This document shows positions 35,676 to 44,998 of a stretch of 64,000 nt of DNA, in pieces. The DNA is from Devosia elaeis (GTDB taxonomy: Bacteria > Pseudomonadota > Alphaproteobacteria > Rhizobiales > Devosiaceae). Where the stretch lies: positions 27,073-91,072 of the forward strand of contig NZ_LVVY01000071.1 of the NCBI RefSeq assembly GCF_001650025.1, given 5' to 3'. Every line of letters begins with the position of its first letter. Position 1 is the stretch's first letter. The position numbers and the translations under genes are program-made. The notes beneath the pieces are model-generated. The model worked only from the letters and a program-made list of their open reading frames with translations, made no database searches and was not told the origin of the DNA.

Positions 35676-36211
35676 TTCAGAATCTTCTCTATCGTGTTCC
35701 AATTGCGCATCGTGTCGAGATTGCCCTTGCCGAGCCGCGCATAAAGCGGCTTCAGCACTTCTTCGACATGTTCGGTATAGCGCCCATTGGGCTGCCGATA
35801 GGCGACGATATAGACATCGCGCGCATCGATGCGCAGGATTTCGGTGTCGCCCGGCCGGTCGGGGACGGCGAGGTCGGGTGGCAGGGGGCGCTCGAACAGC
35901 AGCACATGGCGGGTGAGGTCGGCGCCGGGATCGAGCGCGCCGAAAGGGTGGTTTTTCAGCATGGCCGCCAGTTCGGCCTCCGAGCGCAGCACCACGCCGA
36001 CAGCAAAGCCGAATCGAGCGGCGATGGCTTTTTCGAGTCCGGCCCTGACCGCATCGGCATCGCCATCGGCCTCGAGCCGCACATTGCCGCTGGCCAGCAC
36101 GGTTTTCACCTCGGCGAACCCGGCCGCCTCGAGGCACGCCTTGAGCTCGGCCATCTTCATCTGCCTCTTGCCCAGATTGATGCCGCGCAGGAACGCGCCC
36201 CAGAGCGCCAT
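35672..36211 (-). CDS. DUF1697 family protein
   Basis: A 179-residue protein with the DUF1697 start (MALWGAFLRGINLGKRQMKMAELKACLEAAGF) and SGNVRLEADGDADAVRAGLEKAIAARFGF. Function unknown in the family. One-base overlap with the YdeI gene and four-base overlap with rbsK: all three are one minus-strand operon. Confidence 0.88.
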   Translation of the reverse strand: MALWGAFLRGINLGKRQMKMAELKACLEAAGFAEVKTVLASGNVRLEADGDADAVRAGLEKAIAARFGFAVGVVLRSEAELAAMLKNHPFGALDPGADLTRHVLLFERPLPPDLAVPDRPGDTEILRIDARDVYIVAYRQPNGRYTEHVEEVLKPLYARLGKGNLDTMRNWNTIEKILK

Positions 36212-36810
36212 CAGACCGGGTCCAGCTTCTGCGGATAGATGGTTTCCCCGCGCGCCAGCATGGCCACGAAGCTCTCGATCTTCTTCTTGCGGGCCGCTTC
36301 GGTCTTGAGGTTGATGACGCGGAAGGTGAGGGCGAAGCGGTTCTGCGCCGTTAATTGCTCATAGACGCGCTGCGCGGCCGGGTCGGCGGCGATGGCCGCG
36401 AGCAGGTCGGCCGGCGGCTCCTGCCTGGTGGCATAGGCGGCGTCCCAGCGGCCATCCTTCCGGGCGGCCTCCACATGGACCAGGCCATGCTCGGTCATCA
36501 GCCCCGCCTGGCTCAGCCGGGCGACATTGTCGCGATTGACCTGGCTCCACACCGATTTGGCGCGGCGCGGGCAATAGCGCTGCACGAAGGAAATCTCGTC
36601 CCAGCTCTTCTTGATGGCGTCGATCCAGCCCCAGCACAGAACCGCGTCGATCGCCTCTACCGGGCTGATCGTGGCGTGGCCGGAGCCTTTCTTGAAGATG
36701 CGGATCCAGACCTCGTCCTGCCGGTCGTGATTGGCCGCCAGCCAGTCGTAAAAGCTCCGGAAATCGGGGAATTCATGCAGCTTGTCGACCGGAACGATGA
36801 CGGGCGCCAT
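36211..36810 (-). CDS. YdeI/OmpD-associated family protein
   Basis: A 199-residue protein with KGSGHATISPVEAIDAVLCWGWIDAIKKSWDE and QRYCPRRAKSVWSQVNRDNVARL, characteristic of the YdeI/OmpD-associated (DUF1801-like) family. ATG 36810 gives the family N-terminus; further upstream the frame is an Arg-rich shadow of the NAT gene. Function unknown. Confidence 0.87.
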   Translation of the reverse strand: MAPVIVPVDKLHEFPDFRSFYDWLAANHDRQDEVWIRIFKKGSGHATISPVEAIDAVLCWGWIDAIKKSWDEISFVQRYCPRRAKSVWSQVNRDNVARLSQAGLMTEHGLVHVEAARKDGRWDAAYATRQEPPADLLAAIAADPAAQRVYEQLTAQNRFALTFRVINLKTEAARKKKIESFVAMLARGETIYPQKLDPV

Positions 36811-36814
36811 GATC

Positions 36815-37669
36815 CTATTCTTCCGCCTCCGTCTCCGCCGTTTCCGGCGGCGGCTCGGGCAGGAGGCGGGCCAAAGCCGGCTCCAGCCGCTCGTCATTGG
36901 GCAGGACCAGGCCGAATTCCTCGGTCAGCACCGAGCGCAGCGTCTCCATGCCGGTGAGCACGCGCTGCTCCTTCTCGCCATCGACCGGCTGGATGGTGAA
37001 GGTCGTGTTCAGGAGCTTGAGCCGCCTGCCCGCGGGCGAGAGCGCGACGCGCAGTTCAGAGGTGAAAGGCGAGGACGGATCGCTGGACAAGTGCTGGTTG
37101 ATCGGGCCGATCGCCGCTTCCTCGATAGCGTCGAGGGTGAAGACGTAGAGCGCCCGCCAATCCTCGCCGATCCGGGCTTCCAGCGTCCAGTCGGGGTCGC
37201 CGCCGGAAAGGCGGAAGGTTTCATGCGGGGTGGCCAGTTCCACCCCGGCGCGCAGGCGCAGCGGCGTGGTCAGCGTCAGCCCGCCAAAGCCCACATCGGC
37301 GATGTAGTTCTGGCCGTTGATGTCCACCAGCATCAGCAGATGGGTGGGCGGCTTGTCGATATTGTCCGGATGGTTCCAGACCACCCGCGCCAGGAGCGGG
37401 CGTACATTATAGTCCAGATCGCGCAGGATGCGCATGAACAGCAGGTTATGCTCGAAGCAATAGCCGCCGCGCCTGTCGGTGAGCAGCTTGCGCTCCAGGC
37501 TCGGCTGGTCGAGCGGCACCGGCTCGCCCATCAGCGGATTGAGGTTCTCGAAGGGAATGGCGGCGGGATGCAGCGCATGCAGCATTTCCAGGGTCGCCAA
37601 TGTCGGGGCGATGGAACCGGCAAAGCCGACTCGCTCGAAATAGGCGTTCAGATTGACCTTTTCGGGCAT
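36815..37669 (-). CDS. nat: Arylamine N-acetyltransferase
   Basis: Acetyl-CoA-dependent enzyme of 284 residues acetylating arylamines or arylhydrazines. Catalytic triad visible as Cys71 (RRGGYCFEHN), His110 (PPTHLLMLV) and Asp125 (YIADVGFGG). IPFENLNPL is the family N-terminal motif. Its acidic C-terminal tail (PEPPPETAETEAEE) is extra. Four bases upstream of the YdeI gene, so the first gene of a four-gene operon. Confidence 0.92.
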   Translation of the reverse strand: MPEKVNLNAYFERVGFAGSIAPTLATLEMLHALHPAAIPFENLNPLMGEPVPLDQPSLERKLLTDRRGGYCFEHNLLFMRILRDLDYNVRPLLARVVWNHPDNIDKPPTHLLMLVDINGQNYIADVGFGGLTLTTPLRLRAGVELATPHETFRLSGGDPDWTLEARIGEDWRALYVFTLDAIEEAAIGPINQHLSSDPSSPFTSELRVALSPAGRRLKLLNTTFTIQPVDGEKEQRVLTGMETLRSVLTEEFGLVLPNDERLEPALARLLPEPPPETAETEAEE

Positions 37670-37779
37670 CGACCACCTTTTGTGCTGTTGAAACCGGGCC
37701 CAATATGGGCAAGCGCGACGGCTTTGTCACGACGGGGCAAGGGCCCGACCGGTGCCAGAAGTGCCTTGACAGATGCGGT

Positions 37780-38226
37780 TCAGGCCGGGGCCTTGCGCAC
37801 GCGGATCACCACGTCGACATGGGATACTTCCATGCCGGCCGGGGCCTGCGGCAGCGACTTGAAGGTCACCGCATCGGGGGGAATGTCGATCATCCGCTGC
37901 TCGTCTTCCACGTAGAAGTGATGATGGTCGGACGTGTCGGTGTCGAAATAGGAGCGCGAGGCGTCGATGGCCACTTCGCGCAGGAGCCCCGCTTCATGAA
38001 ACTGATGCAGCGTATTGTATATGGTGGCCAGCGATACATTGACATTGGCGCTGCTGGCCTCGCCGTGCAATTGCTCGGCGCTGACATGGCGATGGGGGCC
38101 GCCGAACAGCAATTCGGCCAGGGCCACGCGCTGCCGGGTCGGGCGAAGGCCGGCCATGCGCAACACTGCCGTCAGGCACGGTTTGCGGGACGGATGAGGC
38201 CGGGCGGCGATAATGCGGTCGGTCAT
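37780..38226 (-). CDS. irr: Iron response regulator Irr (Fur family)
   Basis: A 148-residue Fur-family regulator with the Irr-type triple histidine at 101-103 (DTSDHHHFYVED), the haem-responsive site, and the DNA-binding LRPTRQRVALAELLF. In rhizobia Irr represses or activates iron genes when haem is scarce and is degraded or inactivated on haem binding. Its position divergent from fabA is the rhizobial arrangement. The N-terminal Cys17 (RKPCL) may be part of a haem regulatory site. Confidence 0.9.
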   Translation of the reverse strand: MTDRIIAARPHPSRKPCLTAVLRMAGLRPTRQRVALAELLFGGPHRHVSAEQLHGEASSANVNVSLATIYNTLHQFHEAGLLREVAIDASRSYFDTDTSDHHHFYVEDEQRMIDIPPDAVTFKSLPQAPAGMEVSHVDVVIRVRKAPA

Positions 38227-38245
38227 GGGGCCGGAAATGCTCGTC

Positions 38246-38258
38246 TAAGGTCCTTAGG
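38246..38258. promoter_or_regulatory. Palindrome between irr and fabA
   Basis: Perfect CTAAGG-T-CCTTAG palindrome 20 bases upstream of the irr start. It is not the published Irr ICE consensus (TTTAGAA-N3-TTCTAAA), though it shares the CTAA/TTAG edges. Possible autoregulatory site. Confidence 0.35.
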
Positions 38259-38398
38259 TCCAGCTTTTGTTATAATGTGCAGGCGCCCGCGAAACAAGTT
38301 GCCCCGCTGCCGCAGCCGCCGGCCCCGCCTTTTGGCCGTCTTGACCCTCAATCGGCACCTCTATACGAGACGAAGCTTGAGTGAGAGCGGGGTAAGTC

Positions 38399-38905
38399 AT
38401 GGCCGAGCGGCAACACGCATTTGGATATGAGGAGCTGCTGGCCCATGGCCGCGGCGAATTGCCGGGACAGGGCGATGCGCGCCTGCCCGCGCCGCCCATG
38501 CTCATGTTCGACCGCATCACCGAGATCGAGGAAACCGGCGGCGCCCACGGCAAGGGCTTCGTGCGGGCCGAGCTCGACGTCAATCCGGACCTGTGGTTCT
38601 TCCAGTGCCATTTCATCGGCGACCCGGTCATGCCCGGATGCCTGGGCCTCGACGCCGTCTGGCAGATGACCGGCTTTTTCCTCTCCTGGATCGGCCAGCC
38701 CGGCAAGGGCCGCGCCCTGGGCGGGGAAATCAAGTTCCAGGGCCAGGTGACCAATGACGTCAAGCTGGTCGAATATGGTATCGACCTCAAGCGCGTCATG
38801 CGTTCGCGCCTGACGCTGGGTATCGCCGATGGCTGGGTCAAGGCCGACGGCAAAGTGATCTACGAGGCCAAGGATCTGCGCGTCGGCCTGTTCACCGACG
38901 CTTGA
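38399..38905 (+). CDS. fabA: 3-hydroxydecanoyl-ACP dehydratase/isomerase FabA
   Basis: A 168-residue enzyme that makes the cis double bond of unsaturated fatty acids. Catalytic His71 and Asp85 lie in [29 protein letters not shown] is conserved. Starts a fabA-fabB operon divergent from irr. Confidence 0.96.
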   Translation: MAERQHAFGYEELLAHGRGELPGQGDARLPAPPMLMFDRITEIEETGGAHGKGFVRAELDVNPDLWFFQCHFIGDPVMPGCLGLDAVWQMTGFFLSWIGQPGKGRALGGEIKFQGQVTNDVKLVEYGIDLKRVMRSRLTLGIADGWVKADGKVIYEAKDLRVGLFTDA

Positions 38906-39014
38906 TCGCCCCGAAACAATCGGGGGCCGGCCTTACCGCCGGCCCCGTCCAACCTATATAAGTGCGACGCCGCGCCCCAATGCGAACGCACCGAGAGACT
39001 GAAGCGAGGATGAA

Positions 39015-40241
39015 ATGAGACGAGTTGTCGTGACCGGCATGGGTATCATTTCTTCGATCGGCAATTCGCTCGACGAGGTCACCGAAAGCCTGCGCCAGGC
39101 AAAACCCGGCATCGTCTTTGCCGAGGATTATGCCGAACTGGGCTTCCGCAGCCAGGTCAAGGGCGATCCGCGCCTCGACCCCTTCGAAGTGCTCGACCGG
39201 CGCGTCACCCGCTTCATGGGCAAGGGCGCGGCCTGGAACTATCTCGCCATGCAGCAGGCCATCGCCGATGCCGGGCTCGAGGACAAGGATATCTCCCACC
39301 CCATGACGGGCATCGTCATGGGCTCGGGCGGCGCCTCCACCCGCACCATCGTGGAAGCGGCCGACATCACCCGCAAGAATACCAGCCCCAAGCGTATCGG
39401 GCCGCTGGCCGTGCCCAAGGCCATGGGCTCGACCGCCTCGGCGACGCTCGCCACCTCCTATGGCATCAAGGGCATCAATTATTCGATCAGCGCCGCCTGC
39501 GCGACGTCCAAGCATTGCATCGGCAATGCCTATGAGCAGATCATGCTGGGCAAGCAGAACATCGTCTTTGCCGGCGGCCACGAGGACCTGGACTGGACGC
39601 TTTCCGATCTGTTCGACGCCATGGGCGCCATGAGCTCGGACTTCAACCAGACCCCGCAAAAGGCCAGCCGGGCCTATGACGCCAATCGCGACGGCTTCGT
39701 CATTTCCGGCGGCGCCGGCGTGCTGGTGCTCGAGGAGCTGGAGCACGCCAAGGCGCGCGGCGCGAAAATCTGGGCCGAAGTGGTGGGCTATGGCGCGACC
39801 TCGGATGGCGTCGACATGGTCGCCCCCTCCGGCGAAGGCGCCGAGCGCTGCATGCGCATGGCGCTGCAGAACGTCCAGGCGCCCATCGACTACATCAATC
39901 CGCATGCCACCTCGACCCCGGTGGGCGACCTCAAGGAAATCGAGGCCCTGCGCGCCGTCTTCGGCAACGAGGACAAGTGCCCGCCCATTTCCGCCACCAA
40001 GTCGCTGACCGGCCACAGCCAGGGCGCCACCGGCGTGCATGAATCGATCTTCTCGATCCTGATGATGAAGCACCGCTTCATCGCCGAAAGCGCCAATATC
40101 GAAACCCTCGATCCCGCCTTCGCCGACATGCCCATCCTGCGCCAGCGCCGCGACGAGGTGGATCTGGGCTATGTGCTGTCGAATTCCTTCGGCTTCGGCG
40201 GCACCAATGCCGCTCTGGTGTTCAAGCATCCCGAAGCGTGA
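39015..40241 (+). CDS. fabB: 3-oxoacyl-ACP synthase I FabB
   Basis: A 408-residue condensing enzyme that elongates unsaturated acyl chains produced by FabA. Cys-His-His triad in [23 protein letters not shown] and TGHSQGATG. 109 bases after fabA. In many rhizobia fabI follows; here the next DNA is repeats and a convergent gene, so fabI is elsewhere or absent. Confidence 0.96.
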   Translation: MRRVVVTGMGIISSIGNSLDEVTESLRQAKPGIVFAEDYAELGFRSQVKGDPRLDPFEVLDRRVTRFMGKGAAWNYLAMQQAIADAGLEDKDISHPMTGIVMGSGGASTRTIVEAADITRKNTSPKRIGPLAVPKAMGSTASATLATSYGIKGINYSISAACATSKHCIGNAYEQIMLGKQNIVFAGGHEDLDWTLSDLFDAMGAMSSDFNQTPQKASRAYDANRDGFVISGGAGVLVLEELEHAKARGAKIWAEVVGYGATSDGVDMVAPSGEGAERCMRMALQNVQAPIDYINPHATSTPVGDLKEIEALRAVFGNEDKCPPISATKSLTGHSQGATGVHESIFSILMMKHRFIAESANIETLDPAFADMPILRQRRDEVDLGYVLSNSFGFGGTNAALVFKHPEA

Positions 40242-40373
40242 GGGGCGCGCCTGCCGCCCCCTCATCCGACGCTCGCTCCTTGTTCCTCGCCCCCTCGGGA
40301 GAGGGTGGATCGCGCGTAGCGCGAGACGGGTGAGGGTGCATTTCACTGTCGAGCTGAAACGGCTGTCTCCACT

Positions 40374-40451
40374 ATCGTCACCACCGGGCTTGTCCCGGTG
40401 GTCCATGCCCGCGGCAAGATGGATTGCCGGGACAAGCCCGGCAATGACGAT
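40374..40451. repeat. MITE-like palindromic element (CGTCACCACCGGGCTTGTCCCGG)
   Basis: A 78-base inverted-repeat element: ATCGTCACCACCGGGC... facing ...GCCCGGCAATGACGAT, each arm a hairpin, with GGTCCAT/ATGGATT in the middle. Same family as 46771-46843 and 55897-55970. The DNA just before (40260-40340) holds a REP-like CCTCGGGAGAGGG stem. Confidence 0.82.
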
Positions 40452-40498
40452 AAAACCGAATTGGCAGCGGCCGCTGTTTCAGTCGAAGAGTCAAATGC

Positions 40499-41230
40499 CT
40501 AATATCCCAATTCCGAAAAGCCGCCATCGCGTCCGTCATAGACCAGCAGCCGGCCGATCAGCGGCTGGCCGATGCCGGTGATGAGCTTGATGGCTTCCAT
40601 GGCCATGAGCGCGCCGATGATGCCGGTGACCGGGCCGAGAATGCCATTGGCCTCACAGGAGGGCAGGGCATCGTCATCGGCTTCGGGCGGATAGAGCGCG
40701 TCGTGTCCCGGGCCGCCCAGATGCGGGGCGAAAACGGTGACCTGGCCGGAAAACATCGAGACCGCGCCCGAGACCAGCGGCCGGCCCAGGGCCGCGGCCG
40801 CCGCGGCCACGATGCGGCGGGTGGCGAGATTGTCGGTGCCGTCGAGCACCAGGTCATAGGCGCCGACAATGGCCCGGGCATTGCCGGCATCGATGGCGCT
40901 CTCGATCAGGTCGAGCCGCACATGCGGATTGAGCGCGCTGGCGAAATCGCCGGCGCTTTGTGCCTTGTTGCGGCCGATCCCGGCGCCGGTATGAACGATC
41001 TGGCGCTGGAGATTGGAGAGCGAGACCTGGTCGGGATCGGCAATGCCCAGCCGGCCGATTCCGGCCGCCGCCAGATAGGCGATGGCCGGGCTGCCCAGGC
41101 CCCCGGCGCCCACGACCAGCACCTTTGCCGCCTTGAGTTTCTGCTGGCCGGCCCCGCCCATGCCCTTGAGCACCAGATGGCGGGCATAGCGGCGGGCTTC
41201 TTCCGGCGACAGGGATGGATCAGGGGGCAA
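40499..41230 (-). CDS. moeB: HesA/MoeB/ThiF family adenylyltransferase
   Basis: E1-like enzyme of about 243 residues that adenylates the C-terminus of a small sulfur carrier (MoaD/ThiS). ATP site VLVVGAGGLGSPAIAYLAAAGIG, DPDQVSLSNLQRQIVH and the C-terminal GPVTGIIGALMAMEAIKLITG are intact. The usual zinc CxxC before LYP is missing (PGHDALYPP), leaving a single Cys in LPSCEANG. Start probably TTG 41230, overlapping the DUF2259 gene; no ATG lies in range. MoeB against ThiF cannot be settled. Confidence 0.85.
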   Translation of the reverse strand: MPPDPSLSPEEARRYARHLVLKGMGGAGQQKLKAAKVLVVGAGGLGSPAIAYLAAAGIGRLGIADPDQVSLSNLQRQIVHTGAGIGRNKAQSAGDFASALNPHVRLDLIESAIDAGNARAIVGAYDLVLDGTDNLATRRIVAAAAAALGRPLVSGAVSMFSGQVTVFAPHLGGPGHDALYPPEADDDALPSCEANGILGPVTGIIGALMAMEAIKLITGIGQPLIGRLLVYDGRDGGFSELGY

Positions 41231-41951
41231 GCGGCACCGCCAGGAAACGCCGGTCGGGGCCTTCAAAGCCCCCGGGATAGACCGAGATGAGGGCGACCGC
41301 ATTGTCGAGGCTATTGGCCATGAAGGGCATGACCACGCCATAGAGCCGGTAGGTGAAGGGGCAGCCGCGTGAGCGGGGCAGCCTCTCGTCGCGGTGCAAA
41401 AGCCGCTCGACGCCATCCGCCATGAGCTGCAATTGATAGCCCCTGGGCTCCATGCCGAACCAGTCCTGGCAGGGGCTGGCGGCTTTGGCCGGGAAGCTGG
41501 AAAGGCTGAGCCTATACGTCCCCCGGACCGCTCCCGGTTCAAAGCCCGGCAGGCCGAAACCGAGGCTTTGCCGGTCATTGTCGGGCACGCCGTCTCCGAT
41601 CAGCGCGATGGTCTCCACCGGCACCGCGATCCGGAATTGCTCGATATGGCTCTCGGCCAGCCGCCGCGCCTCGGCGCGGATATCGACAAGGCTCTCGTTC
41701 TCGTCATCGGCCTGGACGCGGACCGGCGTGCCCGGAACCCAGCTGTCGCTGGCGAGATCGACCACATAGAGATTGGCATAGGCAAAGCCCGAGCCGTCCT
41801 GGATGCCGAATTCCTCGAAGGCGAAATAGCGGTGATCCTCGGAGAAGCCGACATAATCGATCAGCGCCCGGTCGCCGGCCAGGGCGGGAGCGGCGAGAGC
41901 GGTTATGAGCAGAGAAAGCAGCAGGACGAGGGGGCGGAGCGTGTGGGCCAT
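41220..41951 (-). CDS. Secreted DUF2259 family protein
   Basis: A 243-residue exported protein: signal peptide to about residue 25 (LVLLLSLLITALAAPALA), then DYVGFSEDHRYFAFEEFGIQDGSGFAYAN, the DUF2259 signature. Function unknown. ATG 41951 has AGGAGG almost directly before it, closer than ideal. It is probably translationally coupled to the moeB-like gene. Confidence 0.8.
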   Translation of the reverse strand: MAHTLRPLVLLLSLLITALAAPALAGDRALIDYVGFSEDHRYFAFEEFGIQDGSGFAYANLYVVDLASDSWVPGTPVRVQADDENESLVDIRAEARRLAESHIEQFRIAVPVETIALIGDGVPDNDRQSLGFGLPGFEPGAVRGTYRLSLSSFPAKAASPCQDWFGMEPRGYQLQLMADGVERLLHRDERLPRSRGCPFTYRLYGVVMPFMANSLDNAVALISVYPGGFEGPDRRFLAVPLAP

Positions 41952-42000
41952 CCCTCCTACTTCAGGCTTTTCGCAGCACTGATTTGGCGGCTCCATCGCC

Positions 42001-42095
42001 TCCCTCCCCCCTGAGGGGAGGGCCGGGGAGGGGGTGGTTTGGCGACCTGCCGTTGGACCCCCACCCCCAGCCCCTCCCCTTAGGGGTGAGGGGAG
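42001..42095. repeat. REP-like inverted element (CCTCCCCCCTGAGGGGAGGG)
   Basis: Two facing CCCTCCCC...GGGGAGGG stems separated by GGTTTGGCGACCTGCCGTTGGACC. Same type as 15476-15630 and 57238-57333. Non-coding. Confidence 0.75.
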
Positions 42096-42138
42096 AAAAA
42101 GAGCCGATAGTCTGGCAAGACAGGTCAGTAGCAGCGCT

Positions 42139-42603
42139 CTAGGCCCGTCCGGTCGAGCCGAAGCCGCCATGTCCACGTTCGGTTGCATCGAGGTCTTCCT
42201 CCCTGACAAAGGCTGGCCGCACCAACGGCGCCACCACCATCTGGGCGATGCGCTCGCCCCGCGCGATCCGGAACGTCTCCTGTCCCAGATTGATCAGGAT
42301 CACCATGACCTCGCCGCGATAATCGGCATCGATCGTGCCGGGCGAATTGAGCACGGTGACGCCATGCCGGGCGGCCAGGCCCGAGCGCGGCCGCACCTGT
42401 GCCTCATGGCCGGCCGGCAGCGCCATGGCAAAGCCGCAGGGCACGATGGCGCGCTGCCCGGGCATGAGGTCGAGCGGTTCGCCGTCCGGCAGGGCGGCGC
42501 GCAAATCCGCCCCCGCCGCCAGGGCGCTGGCCGGCACCGGCAGCGTCAGGCCCTCGCCATGCGGCAGCACTTTCAGGCGGATGATGAGCGGATTGGACGT
42601 CAC
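42139..42603 (-). CDS. dut: dUTP diphosphatase
   Basis: A 154-residue trimeric dUTPase that removes dUTP and supplies dUMP. Motifs: [41 protein letters not shown], and the C-terminal [11 protein letters not shown] phosphate-binding tail. Start GTG 42603 overlaps the upstream lipoprotein gene stop (GTGA). Confidence 0.95.
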   Translation of the reverse strand: MTSNPLIIRLKVLPHGEGLTLPVPASALAAGADLRAALPDGEPLDLMPGQRAIVPCGFAMALPAGHEAQVRPRSGLAARHGVTVLNSPGTIDADYRGEVMVILINLGQETFRIARGERIAQMVVAPLVRPAFVREEDLDATERGHGGFGSTGRA

Positions 42604-43199
42604 GGCGCGCGCACCACCGCATAGAGTTCCTCGGGCAGGTCCAGCGTGCCGTTGATGAGGTCGAGCATGGGAATGACCTGGCTGGCGCTGCGGCCATCGG
42701 CGGCGCGGCTCATATTGGTCTCCACCACTTCGGCGCCCGAGAAGGAGATGGTGATGTCGTGGCCCTCGAAAAAGGCGGTGACCATCTGCCGGGCTTCTGC
42801 GTCCATGTCGTCCTCGATGCCCATTTCCGCCGTCATGTCGGCGGTGGGCAGGGCCATGCGAACCAGGCCCGGACCAGCCTCGGTAAAGCGCATGCCGCCC
42901 TCGTCCTGGCCCAGGTCGAGATCGGCGAAGGGCCCTTCCTCGACGATCGAGCAGGTGGCGCTGCCATCGGCATTCTCGACGAGGTCGCCCTCGTCGCAGA
43001 AGCCGGGCTCGCCATTGCCGGCCTCGTCCGCACTCGTCTTCACCATGGCGTAAATCTCGGCACCCATGGTCTGGGTCATGGTGGCGCGGGCCGTACTGGC
43101 GCTGGTCAGCGCGACGTCCACGTCGACATCGACGCAGCCGGACAGGCCGAGGGCCAGGATGACGCCGCCGGCCAGCTTGCCGAACAGATTGAGGTGCAT
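42600..43199 (-). CDS. Predicted lipoprotein of unknown function
   Basis: A 199-residue protein with a lipoprotein signal (hydrophobic [12 protein letters not shown], lipid Cys22) followed by VDVDVDV. Acidic, with paired Cys in FCDEG and ATCSI. ATG 43199 is preceded by AAGGAG. Coupled to dut by a four-base overlap. In many alphaproteobacteria coaBC occupies this slot between ubiB and dut; this protein is unrelated to it. Confidence 0.75.
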   Translation of the reverse strand: MHLNLFGKLAGGVILALGLSGCVDVDVDVALTSASTARATMTQTMGAEIYAMVKTSADEAGNGEPGFCDEGDLVENADGSATCSIVEEGPFADLDLGQDEGGMRFTEAGPGLVRMALPTADMTAEMGIEDDMDAEARQMVTAFFEGHDITISFSGAEVVETNMSRAADGRSASQVIPMLDLINGTLDLPEELYAVVRAP

Positions 43200-43277
43200 G
43201 AAAATCTCCTTGTGCGGCAATGGCCACGTTCGTCTGTGCAATCTAGGGGCAGAGGCCCCCGACCCGCAAGCCGACCC

Positions 43278-44831
43278 TCAGGCGGCGAAGGCCAGGCGCA
43301 GGGCCAGGACGGCGATGGCGGCCAGGGCCACCAGCGCCATGCCCAGCGCCGCCAGGATCGCATTGCGCAGCAATCCGTCGCGCGGGCGGTTCATCAGCGC
43401 CCGGTGCTCGGCCAGGGCCAATTGCGCCTGGGCGACGAGGTCGGGCACCCGACCCAGCGCATCGCCCATGCGGGTGACATGGCCCACCAGATCCTCGACC
43501 CGCCCCAGCGGGCCTTCCTCGCGGCGCAGCCAATCGCCCACCACCGGCTCGGCTATGGTCCAGATGTCGAGCTCGGGATCGAGATGGCGCGCCACCCCTT
43601 CCACCAGCACCATGGATTTCTGCAGCAGCACCAGTTCGGGCCGCGTGCGCATCTGGAACAGATCGGTGATGGCGAAGAGCTGGCCGAGCACCTTGGCCAT
43701 GGAAATCTCGGTGGCCTTGCGCCCATGCAGCGGTTCGCCGATGGAGCGGATGGCCAGGGTGAAATCGTCCACCGATTGTTCGGAGGGAACATAGCCGATG
43801 TCGAAATGGCGCTGCGCCACCAGGCGATAATCGCGGGTGATGAAGCCATAGAGGATATCAGCGAGGAAGCGGCGCTCGAACGTGCCGATCCGCCCCATAA
43901 TGCCGAAATCCACCGCGATCACGTCGCCGGTCTTCGGGTCGGCGAAGAGATTGCCCGGATGCATGTCGGCATGGAAGAAGCCGTCGCGGATGGCATGGCG
44001 CAGGAAGCTCTGCAGCACCTTGGCCGCGAGCGCCTTGCGGTCGATGCCGGCGGCGTCGATGGCGGCATGGTCGCGAATGGGAATGCCTTCGACCCAGGTG
44101 GTGGTCAGCACGTTCTGCGCCACGTGATCCCATTGCACGTCCGGGATGCGGAAGCCTTTATCGTCCTTGATGTTCTCGGCCATTTCCGAAATGGCGGCGG
44201 CTTCCAGCCTGAGATCGAGCTCGAGACGCATGGAATGGTCGAGCGTGCGCACCACTTCGGTGGGTCGCAGCCGCCGGCTGGCGCGCGAAAAGGTCTCGGC
44301 CAGGCGGGCGCCGGCATAGAGCGCCTGCGTATCGGCATGGAAGCGTTCCGACACGCCGGGCCGTAGCATCTTCACCGCCACGATCTTCGGCGCCTCGCCC
44401 GGCTGGCGCAGCCTGGCCTTGTGCACCTGGGCGATGGAGGCGGCGGCGACGGGTTCGCTGATTTCGGTCAATTGCGCCGCCCGCGACCCCAGGGCCTCAT
44501 CGAGAATGCCCGGCACCAGCTTGGGATCGAAGGGCGGCATGCGGTCCTGCAGGCCCGAGAGATCGGCCGCCGCCTGCACCCCGACAATGTCGGGCCGCGT
44601 GGCCAGCGTCTGGCCGAACTTGACGAAGCTGGGGCCCAGCTTGTGCAGGGCCGCGTTGAGCCGTTCGATGGAGCCGGTCTTGCGCACGGAGCGGCGCTCG
44701 ACCAGCCGGCCGAGACCGATGCCGAATTTCATCATCGGCGGCAGTGATTCCACCGGCAGGATGGAAAGCGCCCCCTCGCGCGCCAGCACCCAGCCGGCAT
44801 GGATCAGGCGGAACGTGGAACCGATGGACAT
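43278..44831 (-). CDS. ubiB: UbiB, ABC1-kinase-like ubiquinone biosynthesis protein
   Basis: A 517-residue atypical kinase/ATPase required for ubiquinone synthesis. KxGQ motif KFGQTLATRPD, AAASIAQVH (Ala-rich nucleotide loop), HADMHPGNL and VDFGIMG are all present, and two C-terminal hydrophobic segments (LLRNAILAALGMALVALAAIAVLAL) anchor it to the membrane. Transcribed with ubiE from the same strand across a palindromic repeat. Confidence 0.94.
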   Translation of the reverse strand: MSIGSTFRLIHAGWVLAREGALSILPVESLPPMMKFGIGLGRLVERRSVRKTGSIERLNAALHKLGPSFVKFGQTLATRPDIVGVQAAADLSGLQDRMPPFDPKLVPGILDEALGSRAAQLTEISEPVAAASIAQVHKARLRQPGEAPKIVAVKMLRPGVSERFHADTQALYAGARLAETFSRASRRLRPTEVVRTLDHSMRLELDLRLEAAAISEMAENIKDDKGFRIPDVQWDHVAQNVLTTTWVEGIPIRDHAAIDAAGIDRKALAAKVLQSFLRHAIRDGFFHADMHPGNLFADPKTGDVIAVDFGIMGRIGTFERRFLADILYGFITRDYRLVAQRHFDIGYVPSEQSVDDFTLAIRSIGEPLHGRKATEISMAKVLGQLFAITDLFQMRTRPELVLLQKSMVLVEGVARHLDPELDIWTIAEPVVGDWLRREEGPLGRVEDLVGHVTRMGDALGRVPDLVAQAQLALAEHRALMNRPRDGLLRNAILAALGMALVALAAIAVLALRLAFAA

Positions 44832-44836
44832 GCCTT

Positions 44837-44966
44837 ACCTCTCCCTTTGGGGGAGAGGTCGACCCTTGCCAAGCAAGGGGCGGGTGAGGGGGCCTTCGCT
44901 CAGGCGCCGGGGCAAAGGCCCCCTCACCCGGCGCTGCGCGCCGACCTCTCCCCCAAAGGGAGAGGT
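44837..44966. repeat. Long inverted repeat between ubiE and ubiB
   Basis: Near-perfect inverted halves: ACCTCTCCCTTTGGGGGAGAGGTCG...GGGTGAGGGGGCCTT and AAGGCCCCCTCACCC...CGACCTCTCCCCCAAAGGGAGAGGT, with a 17-base centre. A second copy of the element lies at 51745-51878. Transcribed, it would form a large stem inside the ubiE-ubiB message. Confidence 0.85.
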
Positions 44967-44998
44967 GTTGCATCCAGTGTGCCGCGCCGTCATGTCCA

